Source of the DNA: Pontibacter litorisediminis
GTDB lineage: Bacteria > Bacteroidota > Bacteroidia > Cytophagales > Hymenobacteraceae
NCBI RefSeq assembly: GCF_029360645.1
Contig: NZ_JARDUA010000007.1
Span: forward strand, 226,855-290,854
Direction: 5' to 3'
DNA: 64,000 bases
The number at the start of each line of letters is the position of its first letter. Position 1 is the first letter of the stretch. Made by a program: the position numbers and the translations under genes. Of this stretch, positions 27,727-37,734 are shown piece by piece. The notes beneath the pieces are model-generated. The model ran no database searches, was not told where the DNA came from, and saw nothing but the letters and a program-made list of their open reading frames with translations.

Positions 27727-29130
27727 TCAGTTTTCGAGCTTAAAGTCATCCAGGAAGAAAATACCGGGGATGTAATTGCCCTCGCCGCCTACCTGAACGA
27801 CGATTCGGTCAAAATCCTTTCTGTTTATTGTCTCAGCCGCGCCAAAGTCGAAGGTGAGCTCCACCCACTCGTTCAGTTTGCTTACCTGCTGCTTTATTTC
27901 CACCTGGCTTTCCCAAGGCTGGGCAGCGGTGCCATCCTGTAGTTTAACAGACACTTGCTTGAGCAGGTGCGGGTCAGCCCATGACTCACCCTCAGCGGAA
28001 TTAAAGTCGTTGTAACCAGGTATGAAAACCTTTAGCTTGAATACGTGGCGCTCACGCAGGTCCAGCTTGTGGCCAAAATCAAGGAACATGTTTGCAAAGG
28101 CATAAGGCTGTCCGGCCTGCTTCACGTACATGGCCACCTTGGCAGATGTATTGATAGGAACCGGAGCCGGGTTGTCATAGCTTTGGTTTAGCATTAGGGC
28201 GTCGGTCTTCCAGGTTACGTTCCCGTCCGTATCAAAATCATCGTAGATGTCGGTGATTTTGTATGGCTTCTCTTCTACCACCACCGGCGGCGTGTAGCCT
28301 TCGGGTACCAGCACGTAGTTCCTAACGCCGCTGCCACCGCAGCACACCTTTCTAAGGTGTAGCCTCTTCTCCGATAGTTCCACCACCTCGTAGGTGCCAG
28401 CGCCATCTGCCCAGGCAATGGTTTCTCCGTTGCTTACCGAAAGCATTGTTTTGCCGTTTTCCTGATAAAGCCTCCAGGTACTGGCGGCTGCCGTATGGGA
28501 GACGCAAACGTTTTCCTGTCCGCCTTCTATGCCCCACATGGCGCCTCCGCTCTGGTTTTCAAAGGCAAAGCCGTTTAGCTTGAAAACATACTTGTCATCT
28601 TTCATGCAATCGTTCTGCGCATCCAGTGTCTGGCTCCACCAGGAGGAGGGGGCTTCGGGCGGTCCGCCGAAGTTCATAGGCCCTACCGGGTCGAACACCC
28701 AGGTCTTGCCCTCGGCAGCTTCGGCACCACCTGTCAGAAAGTTATAGTCTTCCCTGTCCAGCATAGCGTAGTCTGTTGCAGCTATCTGTATTGTTTTGGT
28801 GCTGGTTGCGTAGCCACCGCTCGTGAACACGGTCAGCTTCACAGTATATTCTCCGGCCAGGGCAAAAGCGCCTTGTACTTGCTGCCCCTCCGTCACGGTG
28901 CCGTTGCCAAGGTCCCACACGGCCTTAAAAACACCTGGGGTTTGGTTTGTGAAGTTGATGATGTTCGCGTTCTCGGAGCTTGGCGTTGCCGTAAACTGCA
29001 CCATCTCCGAGGATGGGGCAGGAGCCAGCCCCTTGTCAGATTCCTCCGGGGTACAAGCGGAGAACATGCCCGTCAGCAGCAGCGCTGCCAGCACGGTGTA
29101 TAGTTTGGTTTTGAAAGTATGATACCTCAT
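27727..29130 (-). CDS. PKD-domain surface lipoprotein, probable surface glycan-binding protein
   Basis: A 467-residue lipoprotein from the ATG at 29130 (MRYHTFKTK); a further in-frame ATG at 29160 overlaps nothing useful and lies only 4 bp after SusD. The lipobox FSAC gives the acylated Cys near residue 26. Residues about 35-110 are a PKD-type Ig domain (VWDLGNGTVTEGQQVQGAFALAGEYTVKLTVFTSGG). The rest (residues about 130-467) is beta-rich, with no catalytic motif that I can see; the end resembles a carbohydrate-binding jelly roll (VELTFDFGAAE to PGIFFLDDFKL). Proteins of this layout sit directly after SusC/SusD in laminarin PULs and bind glycan at the surface. Confidence 0.8.
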   Translation of the reverse strand: MRYHTFKTKLYTVLAALLLTGMFSACTPEESDKGLAPAPSSEMVQFTATPSSENANIINFTNQTPGVFKAVWDLGNGTVTEGQQVQGAFALAGEYTVKLTVFTSGGYATSTKTIQIAATDYAMLDREDYNFLTGGAEAAEGKTWVFDPVGPMNFGGPPEAPSSWWSQTLDAQNDCMKDDKYVFKLNGFAFENQSGGAMWGIEGGQENVCVSHTAAASTWRLYQENGKTMLSVSNGETIAWADGAGTYEVVELSEKRLHLRKVCCGGSGVRNYVLVPEGYTPPVVVEEKPYKITDIYDDFDTDGNVTWKTDALMLNQSYDNPAPVPINTSAKVAMYVKQAGQPYAFANMFLDFGHKLDLRERHVFKLKVFIPGYNDFNSAEGESWADPHLLKQVSVKLQDGTAAQPWESQVEIKQQVSKLNEWVELTFDFGAAETINRKDFDRIVVQVGGEGNYIPGIFFLDDFKLEN

Positions 29131-29163
29131 GATTTCTTCTGTTAAAATTAGTGACCTCAAGGC

Positions 29164-30663
29164 CTATCGGTACTCAGGATTCTGCACAAGCTTTGTGTTT
29201 GCCAGCTCATCCTGCGGAATGGGCAGAACTTCGTGCTTGCCTGCCACAAAGCCCATAGGAGCCAGCACGGAGGCGGCCCTGCCGGTACGCACCAGGTCAT
29301 GGAAGCGGTGCCCTTCTGTGGCCAGTTCCAGCCTGCGCTCTCGGTAGATGTTCTCCAGGGTAGGCGTCACGTCAGGCAGGCCCACGCGGTTACGAACCGC
29401 GTTCAGCAAATCAGCGGCCCTGCTCATGTCTCCGCCGCCCTGCACGATGGCTTCTGCCTCCATCAGGTAAGTGTCAGCCAGGCGTATCTCGATATAATCA
29501 ATGGGGAAGTTAAGGGCTACATCACCACCTGCAGTAGAAACCCATGCCTCTCTTGCAGCATACTTTTTTACAAAGTAACCGGTATCGTCGTAGCCTGGCT
29601 CATAAGTAGCACCTTCTATACTGTTAACATCAAGTACTGTATGCTCATAACGTGGGTCACCCTCAAGAGCCTCTACCAAGTTCTCCGTAAGCGGGTTAAA
29701 GCCCCAACCTGCTATATAAGTAGGCCCGGAATAACCTCTTGGGCCCATCATTTGAGCGGCAATATTACCTTCCGTATTTTGCCAAGGACCACTCCAGCTT
29801 GATCTCGACAGGTTGGTGTGTACAATCTCAAATATAGATTCGCTATGGAACTTGTTAGTTGGGTCGAAAATAGCTCCGTAATTATCTAGCAATTTGTAAC
29901 CGTACATGCTTGTTCCTCCAGGCGTGCCATTCACGTCTGCCAGTTGGGCTGCCGCCTCTCCCCACTTCTGTTGGAAAAGGTATACTTTACCAAGTAAAGC
30001 TTTTGCCGCTCCTTGTGTGGCCCGGCCACCTTCTGAAGACGCTGGAACAGTTATAGGCAAATCTGAAATCGACTCATTTAAATCTTGCTCTATTTGCGCA
30101 TACACTGCCTCTGGAGCTGCCTGTGTCTGGTTGAATATTTCCTGCGTGGCCAGTGGCGCCGTGAACAGGGGCACGTTTCTGAATAAGCGTACCAGTTCAA
30201 AGTAATAATAAGCGCGCAGAAACTTCGCCTCAGCTGTGTAACGCTTAGCAGTGGCCTCATCTAAACCTGGTATACCCGCCTCAATTTTAGAAAGGAGCGT
30301 GTTAGTTCTTGCCACTCCTCTAAAGTTTCTGTCCCAGTATTCTTCCTGGGGTCCAACAGCAGGATTCAAGGTAAACCTGTTCCATGCATGCCAGGTACTC
30401 ATATCCGACGGGCCTCCCCCGCCGGCATAGGCATCGTCAGAGGCAGCATTGATGGCCCCTATGTTATGGTAGGCCTCGCCAAATTGCCAGCCAAGCGGGT
30501 CGTAGGCAGCCACCAGGCCGGCAAACGCTTCCTCAGGGTTTTTATAATACTCTGATTCCAGGATCGTGCCTTCCGGGTCTACCTCCAGAAAGTCATCCTC
30601 ACAGGCACTAAACATTGGTAAGGCTAGCGTGAAGACGGCAGCATATATGAATTTCTTTTTCAT
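29164..30663 (-). CDS. SusD/RagB-family glycan-binding lipoprotein (second pair)
   Basis: A 499-residue outer-membrane lipoprotein; the ATG at 30663 (MKKKFIYAA) is preferred over one three codons upstream. The lipobox FSAC is at about residue 20. Landmarks are EDDFLEVDPEGTILESEYYKNPEEAFAGLVAAYD near the N-terminus and AVRNRVGLP, IYRERRLELATEGHRFHDLVRTGRA and PIPQDELANTKLVQNPEY near the C-terminus. It is 28 bp downstream of its SusC partner and 33 bp upstream of the PKD lipoprotein, so the three form an operon. It is clearly diverged from the first SusD in this window. Confidence 0.95.
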   Translation of the reverse strand: MKKKFIYAAVFTLALPMFSACEDDFLEVDPEGTILESEYYKNPEEAFAGLVAAYDPLGWQFGEAYHNIGAINAASDDAYAGGGGPSDMSTWHAWNRFTLNPAVGPQEEYWDRNFRGVARTNTLLSKIEAGIPGLDEATAKRYTAEAKFLRAYYYFELVRLFRNVPLFTAPLATQEIFNQTQAAPEAVYAQIEQDLNESISDLPITVPASSEGGRATQGAAKALLGKVYLFQQKWGEAAAQLADVNGTPGGTSMYGYKLLDNYGAIFDPTNKFHSESIFEIVHTNLSRSSWSGPWQNTEGNIAAQMMGPRGYSGPTYIAGWGFNPLTENLVEALEGDPRYEHTVLDVNSIEGATYEPGYDDTGYFVKKYAAREAWVSTAGGDVALNFPIDYIEIRLADTYLMEAEAIVQGGGDMSRAADLLNAVRNRVGLPDVTPTLENIYRERRLELATEGHRFHDLVRTGRAASVLAPMGFVAGKHEVLPIPQDELANTKLVQNPEYR

Positions 30664-30691
30664 GATTCTCATGTGTTTATATTCTTTCCTG

Positions 30692-33600
30692 TTACAGACC
30701 TAGGTTGACACCAACCATAAAGGTGCGTGCCTGCGGGTAAAAGGCACGGTCGATACCGAAGATGTTCCCGCCGATCTCCGGGTCGTAGCCGGTGTACTTG
30801 GTGAATGTCACCAGGTTGTTGCTGCTTACATAGAAGCGCGCCCGCTGTAAGGAAATTTTATCAGTAATGGATTTAGGAATGGTGTATCCGATCTGCAGGG
30901 TTTTGATTCTGAAGTAATCCCCGTCCTCCAGGTAAAAGTCAGAAGGGTTGGAGAAGTTGTTGTTCGGATCAGAAGTCGACAATCTTGGATAGTCGTCCGA
31001 TGTACCCTCTCCCGTCCAGCGGCCCAAGGCGTTGCTTTGCCAGTTTGCTGTCGAGATTTCCAGGCGACGTAGCCCCTGGAAGATTTTATGGCCGGTGGCA
31101 CCCTGGCCGAAAACAAGCAGGTCAAAGTTATTCCAGTCCAGGTTCAGGGTTGCACCAAATGTCCAGTCAGGTAGCGGCTTGCCCAGTACCACCCGGTCAT
31201 CTGCCGAGATTTTGCCGTCGTCGTTTGTGTCAACCCAACGGAAGTCTCCTGGGCGCGCGTTAGGCTGTATCACGATGTTATCGGAGCTCTTGTAGCTTTG
31301 CACCTCTTCTTCGTTCTGGAAGATGCCATTGGTCTGGAAGCCATAGAATGCGCCGTAGGGCTGCCCCACGATGGTGCGGTTCAGCGGGAAATTAAAGGTC
31401 TGCACACTGGCGCTGCCGCTTTCTGTGAACGTTTTGCCGCTTTCCAGTGACAGGATCTCGTTCTTTACGTAGGCCGCGTTGCCGGAAAGGCGGAAGCCAA
31501 CTTCTCCGAATGTCTGGTTGTAGCCTAACTCAAACTCCACGCCCCTGTTCTGCATATCGGCAATGTTTGCCAAGGGGTTTCCTGTGGAACCGGCATAGCC
31601 TGGCAGCTCAAGCGGCCTAAGGATACCGGTGGTTTTCTTGTTGTACCAGTCGAACGTGAGGTTGAAGTTCTGCAGGAAAGTAGCCTCCAGGCCTATGTTT
31701 GTCTGAGCCGTTTCCTCCCAGCGCAGGTCAGGGTTGGCGGGGGCGTTAGGGCTGTAGCCGATGGTGTAGCCCTCGTAGCCGAAAGTATAGTTTCTTCCAG
31801 GGCTAACCGTTGAGATAAACCCGAAGTTGCCGGTGTTGTCGTTTCCTACCTCGCCGTAGGAGCCTCGGATTTTCAGGAAGTTTATCGCATCATTTGTTGG
31901 CCAGAAATCTTCATTTGAGGCTACCCAGCCTAGGGAAACAGAGGGGAAGTAACCGTATTTGTTGTTCTCTCCGAATCTGGAGGAACCGTCTCTGCGAATG
32001 ATGCCGGTAAACAGGTACTTTTCTTTGTAGTCGTAGGTAGCGCGGGCAAACAGGGAGCTGATCGTATGCGCCACATTATCATAGGCATAGGCCGTGATAT
32101 TGGTGCTCGGAACAGGCAGGTTAAAGGAGGCGTCGTCAAAGTTAGTGGCCGGAATCGCATTATAGGTTGTTCCAAGGCCGTCGGTCTGACCGTCTTTGTA
32201 AGCACCCTGGCCGAGCAGGACCGTAAAGTTGTGGTCTGCGATGGCTCTTGAGTATGAGAGGGTATTCTCAACATTGTAATCTATCACCATGTTCCTGTCA
32301 CGGCTCCTGGCTGTCTGGTTGCTGATAGTTGAGGCGTTCAGGTAAAACACCGGCCTGTAGCTTTCGCCCCCCCAGTAGGCTAGTTTCCCGCCCAGTGTTG
32401 ATCTGAGCTTAAGGCCTTTTAGCGGCTCCAGCTCTGCAAAGGCATTGCCCACGATGTTATCCGACCAGCCATAGTTTCCCAGCTGAGTCTGTATGTAGGC
32501 CAAAGGGTTGGTCATCTCCTGCATTACCGTTGTAGAAATGCCATAAGGGTAACCCTGTGCGTTTCGGATAACAGGCTGCCTGTTATAGACACTTTCCGGG
32601 TTTTCCAGGATAGCCGGGTCTGTGATCAGCACCGGGGTGATTGGATCCAGGTTAATGGCGGAGTTCAGCGGGCCTCCAAACTCTGTGTTGGGGTTAAAAC
32701 CGCCCATGCTCTTTACATGGGAGTAGCCAAGGTTCTGGCCCAAGGTAAGCCATTCCGTCACTTTGTGGGTAGAGTTCAGGCGGACGTTGTGGCGCTTGTA
32801 GTTTGATATCTCTGTTGCCACGATGCCTTCCTGATTCAAATAGCCGTAAGACGCGTAATAGGAGGATTTCCCATTGCCCCCGCTTATGCTAAAATCGTGG
32901 TTCTGGATGCGGGCATCGTCATTAAATACATAATCTTGCCAATCAGTGCCTTCTCCATAAGACTGTGGATCCGCATAAGGTAAATTAACCGCGCTGCCAG
33001 GCTGAAGTCCGTTGATGTAGGCTTCATTTCTTAAGGTAGCGTATTCGGTCGCGTTCAGAAGGTCTAGCCTTCTCGCCGGGGCCTGCGTACCATAGTAGGC
33101 GTTATAATTCAAGCGTATGGCTCCTTCTTTCCCTTTCTTGGTTGTCACCAGAATGACACCGGCAGCGCCACGTGTTCCATAAATAGCCGCTGACGCAGCA
33201 TCTTTCAACAACTCAATAGATTCGATGTCTGACTGGTTCAGGTAGTCTATCCCGCCGCTCACGATCACACCATCCACTACATAAAGCGGGTCGTTGTTAT
33301 TCAAAGTAGTTATACCTCGCACGCGAACGGTAGAGGCAGCGCCTGGTGCACCGGAGTTGGCGGCTACTGCTACGCCAGAGGTCCGGCCTTGCAGGGCCTG
33401 CTCTACGCGCGTGATCTGCTGGTTCTCCAGGTCGGCTGTTCTAACGCTGCTAATAGCGCCCGTTACCACGCTCTTCTTTTGGGTGCCATAGCCTACCACC
33501 ACCACTTCTTCCAGGGCTCTTGTATCCGGCGACAGGGAGATGTTGAATGTGGACTGATTGTTTATGGCCACTTCCTGCGGCGTATAGCCGATAAAGGAAA

Positions 33601-33868
33601 ACACCAGCGTGCCGCTTGCATCAGGAACTGATAGTGAGAAAGCGCCACTGGCATCAGTAGTTGTGCCTTTTGTGGTTCCTTTCAGCACAACTGTTACCCC
33701 TGGTAAACCGGAGCCGTTCTCATCGGTTACCTTACCCGTGAGGGTGATGGCCTGAGGCACAGCCAGGGGCAGGGGCTGTAGCCAGCCGGCACTCCCTGCC
33801 GCTACGCCAGTGGTAACGCTGGTAGCCAGGGTTATGCAGCCAAGTGCTGTGTAAAACTGTTTTCTCAT
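30692..33868 (-). CDS. SusC/RagA-family TonB-dependent outer membrane transporter (second pair)
   Basis: A 1058-residue TonB-linked transporter: signal peptide (about residues 1-26), carboxypeptidase-regulatory-like domain (GKVTDENGSGLPGVTVVLKGTT), TonB-box-like EEVVVVGYGTQ, plug (RVEQALQGRTSGVAVAANSG to AIYGTRGAAGVILVTTKKGK) and a long barrel ending in FMVGVNLGL. It heads the operon SusC-SusD-PKD lipoprotein, with the two GH16 genes following. The plug and N-domain resemble those of the first SusC closely in layout but the barrels differ, which suggests a second related glycan or a different chain length. Confidence 0.96.
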   Translation of the reverse strand: MRKQFYTALGCITLATSVTTGVAAGSAGWLQPLPLAVPQAITLTGKVTDENGSGLPGVTVVLKGTTKGTTTDASGAFSLSVPDASGTLVFSFIGYTPQEVAINNQSTFNISLSPDTRALEEVVVVGYGTQKKSVVTGAISSVRTADLENQQITRVEQALQGRTSGVAVAANSGAPGAASTVRVRGITTLNNNDPLYVVDGVIVSGGIDYLNQSDIESIELLKDAASAAIYGTRGAAGVILVTTKKGKEGAIRLNYNAYYGTQAPARRLDLLNATEYATLRNEAYINGLQPGSAVNLPYADPQSYGEGTDWQDYVFNDDARIQNHDFSISGGNGKSSYYASYGYLNQEGIVATEISNYKRHNVRLNSTHKVTEWLTLGQNLGYSHVKSMGGFNPNTEFGGPLNSAINLDPITPVLITDPAILENPESVYNRQPVIRNAQGYPYGISTTVMQEMTNPLAYIQTQLGNYGWSDNIVGNAFAELEPLKGLKLRSTLGGKLAYWGGESYRPVFYLNASTISNQTARSRDRNMVIDYNVENTLSYSRAIADHNFTVLLGQGAYKDGQTDGLGTTYNAIPATNFDDASFNLPVPSTNITAYAYDNVAHTISSLFARATYDYKEKYLFTGIIRRDGSSRFGENNKYGYFPSVSLGWVASNEDFWPTNDAINFLKIRGSYGEVGNDNTGNFGFISTVSPGRNYTFGYEGYTIGYSPNAPANPDLRWEETAQTNIGLEATFLQNFNLTFDWYNKKTTGILRPLELPGYAGSTGNPLANIADMQNRGVEFELGYNQTFGEVGFRLSGNAAYVKNEILSLESGKTFTESGSASVQTFNFPLNRTIVGQPYGAFYGFQTNGIFQNEEEVQSYKSSDNIVIQPNARPGDFRWVDTNDDGKISADDRVVLGKPLPDWTFGATLNLDWNNFDLLVFGQGATGHKIFQGLRRLEISTANWQSNALGRWTGEGTSDDYPRLSTSDPNNNFSNPSDFYLEDGDYFRIKTLQIGYTIPKSITDKISLQRARFYVSSNNLVTFTKYTGYDPEIGGNIFGIDRAFYPQARTFMVGVNLGL

Positions 33869-34393
33869 AAAGGTTCTATTAGGTGAAAGTTTGATAGGTT
33901 TCTTTGTGTGATTAATCAGTTACAGATAAGCCCGGAAATCATCCTGTGAAAACTATGTTAGGAGGTGCGCTTAGTTAGCTGATTATTAAGTGGGATAATT
34001 TTAGACGTTAAAGAGGAGTTATCAAAAGAAGTATATACAGCTTTTCTACTTTCCTACTACGTCACGACTACTTCACAATCTTTGGATGTTGATTTAATTA
34101 CTTGGTTACTAGATATTTATATGAATTTGGTGCTCAGAGTGCGGACACGCCGCCGCTGTGGGTAGCTTTTGAATGAGTGCTTATTGAAGTAGAGAGTAGG
34201 GTACCCCGCTACTTGCCCAGAGAGGGGCAACAGAAATGAGCGGGGGCTGTGGGAGGGACAGCCAAAGCAGGCTGTAGCTGGCAAGGTATGCTGCCATACT
34301 ATAAAGTATAACAGCATACCTTGGCAGAGTTCTAAGGCATAAGTGCCTAAAAGGAAAGGGAAGAAATAATCTATGGTCCTGGTTGCAGCAAGG
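33869..34393. other. Non-coding region upstream of the second SusC, with a large hairpin
   Basis: 525 bp without a believable gene; it holds the promoter of the SusC operon. At 34282-34323 an imperfect cruciform is visible: 12-bp outer arms (34282-34293 with 34312-34323) enclose a small inner stem ATACT/AGTAT. It lies 71 bp beyond the antiporter stop codon but lacks a T run on the minus strand, so I do not call it a terminator with confidence. Confidence 0.55.
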
Positions 34394-35359
34394 CTACCCC
34401 CGCATCACCAGATAGTAGATGTAAGAGAAGTATACCAGCAGGAAAACAATGCCGTTGATGCGGTCTATGGCGTTCCGCTTTCCGATAGGCAGCGCAAGTA
34501 TAAGCATGGCGCTGGCCAGAATCATCATGATGATGTCAGCGTTGTTCAGCACATTAAAGGGCAGCGGGTTAATAATAGCGCTGACACCCAGGATCCAGAG
34601 CAGGTTAAAGATATTGGAGCCCACCACGTTGCCCACGGCAATGTCGATGTTTTTGCGGTAGGCTGCCATGGCCGAGGTAACAAGCTCGGGCAGTGAGGTA
34701 CCGATAGCGACTACCGTCAGGCCGATGAACGACTCGCTCAGGCCAAATGACTGTGCTATGTGCACGGCTCCGTCTACCACCCACTTGCCGCCCAAAAACA
34801 AGCCCACTACCCCTAAGAGTATAAAGAGGATGGCCTTGCCTATCGACATGGAAGGAGCTTCCTTATCATCCTCCACTACCTCGTCTTTATTGGTTCTCGC
34901 CACATTGTAAATGTACACCAGAAACATTCCGAAGAAGCCCAGCAGGATAGCGCCATCCTGGCGGCTAATGTAAAGGTCGTAGTCACTGTTAAACAGGGTG
35001 GCGTTGGCAAGGAAGCCTACCAGGAGCGTGGCTATCAGGGAGAAAGGTATCTCGGTTAGGATGGTGTTGCGCTTGATAGGCAGAGGGCAAATCAGCGCCG
35101 TCACCCCAAGTATGAGCAGCAGGTTGGCCACGTTGCTGCCGAACACGTTGCCAATAGCCAGTTCCGGCTGTCCCTGCAGGCTGGCCATCATGTTCACGAT
35201 CAACTCGGGCAGCGAGGTGCCGAAAGAGACAATCGTCAGGCCCACCACCATGTCTGAAAGGCCGTAGCGCTTCGCAATAGAGGAGGCCCCGTCCACGAGC
35301 ACATCAGCACCTTTAATCAAGAAAACAAAGCCAAGAACAAACAGTAGGTATAACAGCAT
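34394..35359 (-). CDS. Calcium/sodium antiporter (CaCA family, YrbG-like)
   Basis: A 321-residue inner membrane exchanger with ten or so transmembrane segments in two homologous halves. Each half carries the alpha-repeat with the ion-binding GTSLPE motif: VSFGTSLPELIVNMMAS with GNVFGSNVANLLLILG (about residues 46-88) and VAIGTSLPELVTSAMAA with GNVVGSNIFNLLWILG (about 200-245). A short charged loop (TNKDEVVEDDKEAPS) separates the halves. The protein should exchange Na+ (or K+) for Ca2+. It is on the minus strand after yebC, separated from it by a terminator. Confidence 0.94.
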   Translation of the reverse strand: MLLYLLFVLGFVFLIKGADVLVDGASSIAKRYGLSDMVVGLTIVSFGTSLPELIVNMMASLQGQPELAIGNVFGSNVANLLLILGVTALICPLPIKRNTILTEIPFSLIATLLVGFLANATLFNSDYDLYISRQDGAILLGFFGMFLVYIYNVARTNKDEVVEDDKEAPSMSIGKAILFILLGVVGLFLGGKWVVDGAVHIAQSFGLSESFIGLTVVAIGTSLPELVTSAMAAYRKNIDIAVGNVVGSNIFNLLWILGVSAIINPLPFNVLNNADIIMMILASAMLILALPIGKRNAIDRINGIVFLLVYFSYIYYLVMRG

Positions 35360-35401
35360 GTGGGGTTGGTTTCGGGTTTACGTGTGGTTCCGTGTACGTT
35401 A

Positions 35402-35440
35402 ATAAAAATGGCTGCCCAACGTATACCCGGGGCAGCCATT
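35402..35440 (-). terminator. Terminator of yebC
   Basis: An 11-bp stem (35407-35417 with 35430-35440) with a 12-nt loop, followed on the minus strand by TTTTTATT. It lies 25 bp after the yebC stop codon. Confidence 0.82.
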
Positions 35441-35464
35441 AAAGTATAAATAACAGCTTTTTGT

Positions 35465-36172
35465 TTAGGCCATGTTGTGGTATACTGCCTGCACGTCGTC
35501 GTCTTCCTCAAAGCGCTCTATAAGGCCCAGCACCTCCTCTTCCTGCTCCTCGGTTAACTCGGTACGGGTAGTCGGGATACGCTGCACCTCACCGCTGATC
35601 ACATTCAGCCCTTTTTCCTCCAGGCCTTTCTGCATGTTGCCGAACTCTGTGAAAGGGGTCTCGATGATGATCTCGCCCTCGTGCTCATAGATATCCTCGG
35701 CGCCGAAATCGATTAGTTCCAGCTCCAGCTCCTCCAGGTTTACGCCTTCTGATGAGATCTTGAAAATGCCCTTGCGGTCGAACATGAAGTCCAGCGAACC
35801 GGTTTTGCCCAGCGAGCCGCCGCCCTTTGAGAAGTGCATGCGCACGTTCGCAACGGTACGGTTCAGGTTGTCGGTGGCGCACTCCACCACTACGGCGATG
35901 CCATGTGGGGCGTAGCCCTCGTATACTACCTCCTCGTAATCCTTCTCCTCTTTCGACGAAGCACGCTTGATAGCCGCCTCCACGCGGTCTTTCGGCATGT
36001 TCACACCCTTGGCGTTCTGAATGGCCGCTCTTAGGCGAGAGTTGGTATCAGGGTTAGGGCCGCTTTCTTTCACGGCCATCACTATTTCTTTGCCGATGCG
36101 CGTAAAGGCCTTCGACATCTTATCCCAGCGTTTAAACTTACGGGCTTTTCTGAATTCAAATGCGCGTCCCAT
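35465..36172 (-). CDS. YebC/PmpR family DNA-binding protein
   Basis: A 235-residue protein of standard length for the YebC/TACO1 family. Landmarks are the N-terminal MGRAFEFRKARKFKRWDKMSKAF, NSRLRAAIQNAKGVNMPKDRVEAAIKRA (about residues 45-72), YEGYAPHGIAVVVE (about 84-97) and NLNRTVANVRMHFSKGGG. Members were described as transcriptional regulators; recent work places some of them at the ribosome, helping translation of proline stretches. The family member here cannot be assigned to either role. It is single, with its own terminator. Confidence 0.95.
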   Translation of the reverse strand: MGRAFEFRKARKFKRWDKMSKAFTRIGKEIVMAVKESGPNPDTNSRLRAAIQNAKGVNMPKDRVEAAIKRASSKEEKDYEEVVYEGYAPHGIAVVVECATDNLNRTVANVRMHFSKGGGSLGKTGSLDFMFDRKGIFKISSEGVNLEELELELIDFGAEDIYEHEGEIIIETPFTEFGNMQKGLEEKGLNVISGEVQRIPTTRTELTEEQEEEVLGLIERFEEDDDVQAVYHNMA

Positions 36173-36320
36173 AGTATGCGTTTTTTTATACTTACAAAGT
36201 TAGGCAGCTGAAACGTAATTTGGTAGTTTTTTAGTTACTGGTTGTTCGTTATGTTGAGGAGGAATGAAATCACTCCACAGGGGGTAGTGTCTCTAGAAAC
36301 AAATAACGAGCAGCGAATAA

Positions 36321-36942
36321 CTATTTCCGTGGCGCCAGGTGGTAGTCTGAGATGCGTAGCTGCTCATCGCAGAAGCTGTACTCATGCTGGATGTTGGAGC
36401 CGACAATGATCAGGCGACCTTCCTTGTTCTGGGCCACGTGCTCCTGGTACCAGGCCACGCCCTCCTGGTCAAGGTTGGTAGTGGGCTCATCGAGCAGGAG
36501 CAAAGAGCTGTTGGAGTAGATAGCCAGTCCCAGCTTCAGGCGCTGCTTCATTCCCGAAGAGAAATCCTTCACGAACTTGTTCTTGGAGCGCTGCAGGCCC
36601 ATGCGGTCTATCAGGGCGGTGGCGGAGAGGTTGTGGCGCAGCGACTTGAAGCGGGTATGGAAGTCTAGCATCTCGAGCAGCGTAAACTCCTCCACCAGCT
36701 CCAGGTAGGGAGCCGTGAGGGAGAGGTGGCGGTATACCTCGTCCTGCACCACTTCCTTGCCCGCGCACGTATACTTCAGCTGCCCCTCGCTTGCCAGGTT
36801 GTGCCCGGCGATAATGGTAAGAAGAGTGGATTTCCCGGAGCCGTTATGCCCTAGTATGGCATAAGCGGTGCCTGACGCAAAGGTGTACGTCAGGTTCCGG
36901 AAAATCCACTCGTAGTTATAGCGTTTACCTAAGTCTGTTAGG

Positions 36943-36953
<11 letters not shown>
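36321..36953 (-). CDS. ABC transporter ATP-binding protein
   Basis: A 210-residue ATPase; I prefer the start at 36953 (MQVSLTDLGKRYNYEW), which overlaps the lpxA stop by 11 bp, over the longer form from 37001. It has Walker A (LGHNGSGKSTLL), the signature FSSGMKQRLKLGLAI and Walker B (SSLLLLDEPTTNLD), but the usual switch histidine position reads VGSN rather than SH, as in some non-exporter ABC ATPases. No permease lies beside it. The overlap with lpxA suggests translational coupling in the lipid A operon; whether it serves a transporter or another ATPase role is unknown. Confidence 0.85.

Positions 36954-37730
<777 letters not shown>

Positions 37731-37734
<4 letters not shown>

Noticed and set aside
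34117..34317. 66-codon open frame on the minus strand after the antiporter gene
   Set aside because: It covers the hairpin at 34282-34323 and has no domain or plausible upstream signals.
34282..34323. Hairpin as terminator of the antiporter gene
   Set aside because: The stem is good but there is no T run on the minus strand, and it is 71 bp from the stop codon; it is reported only as a structure.
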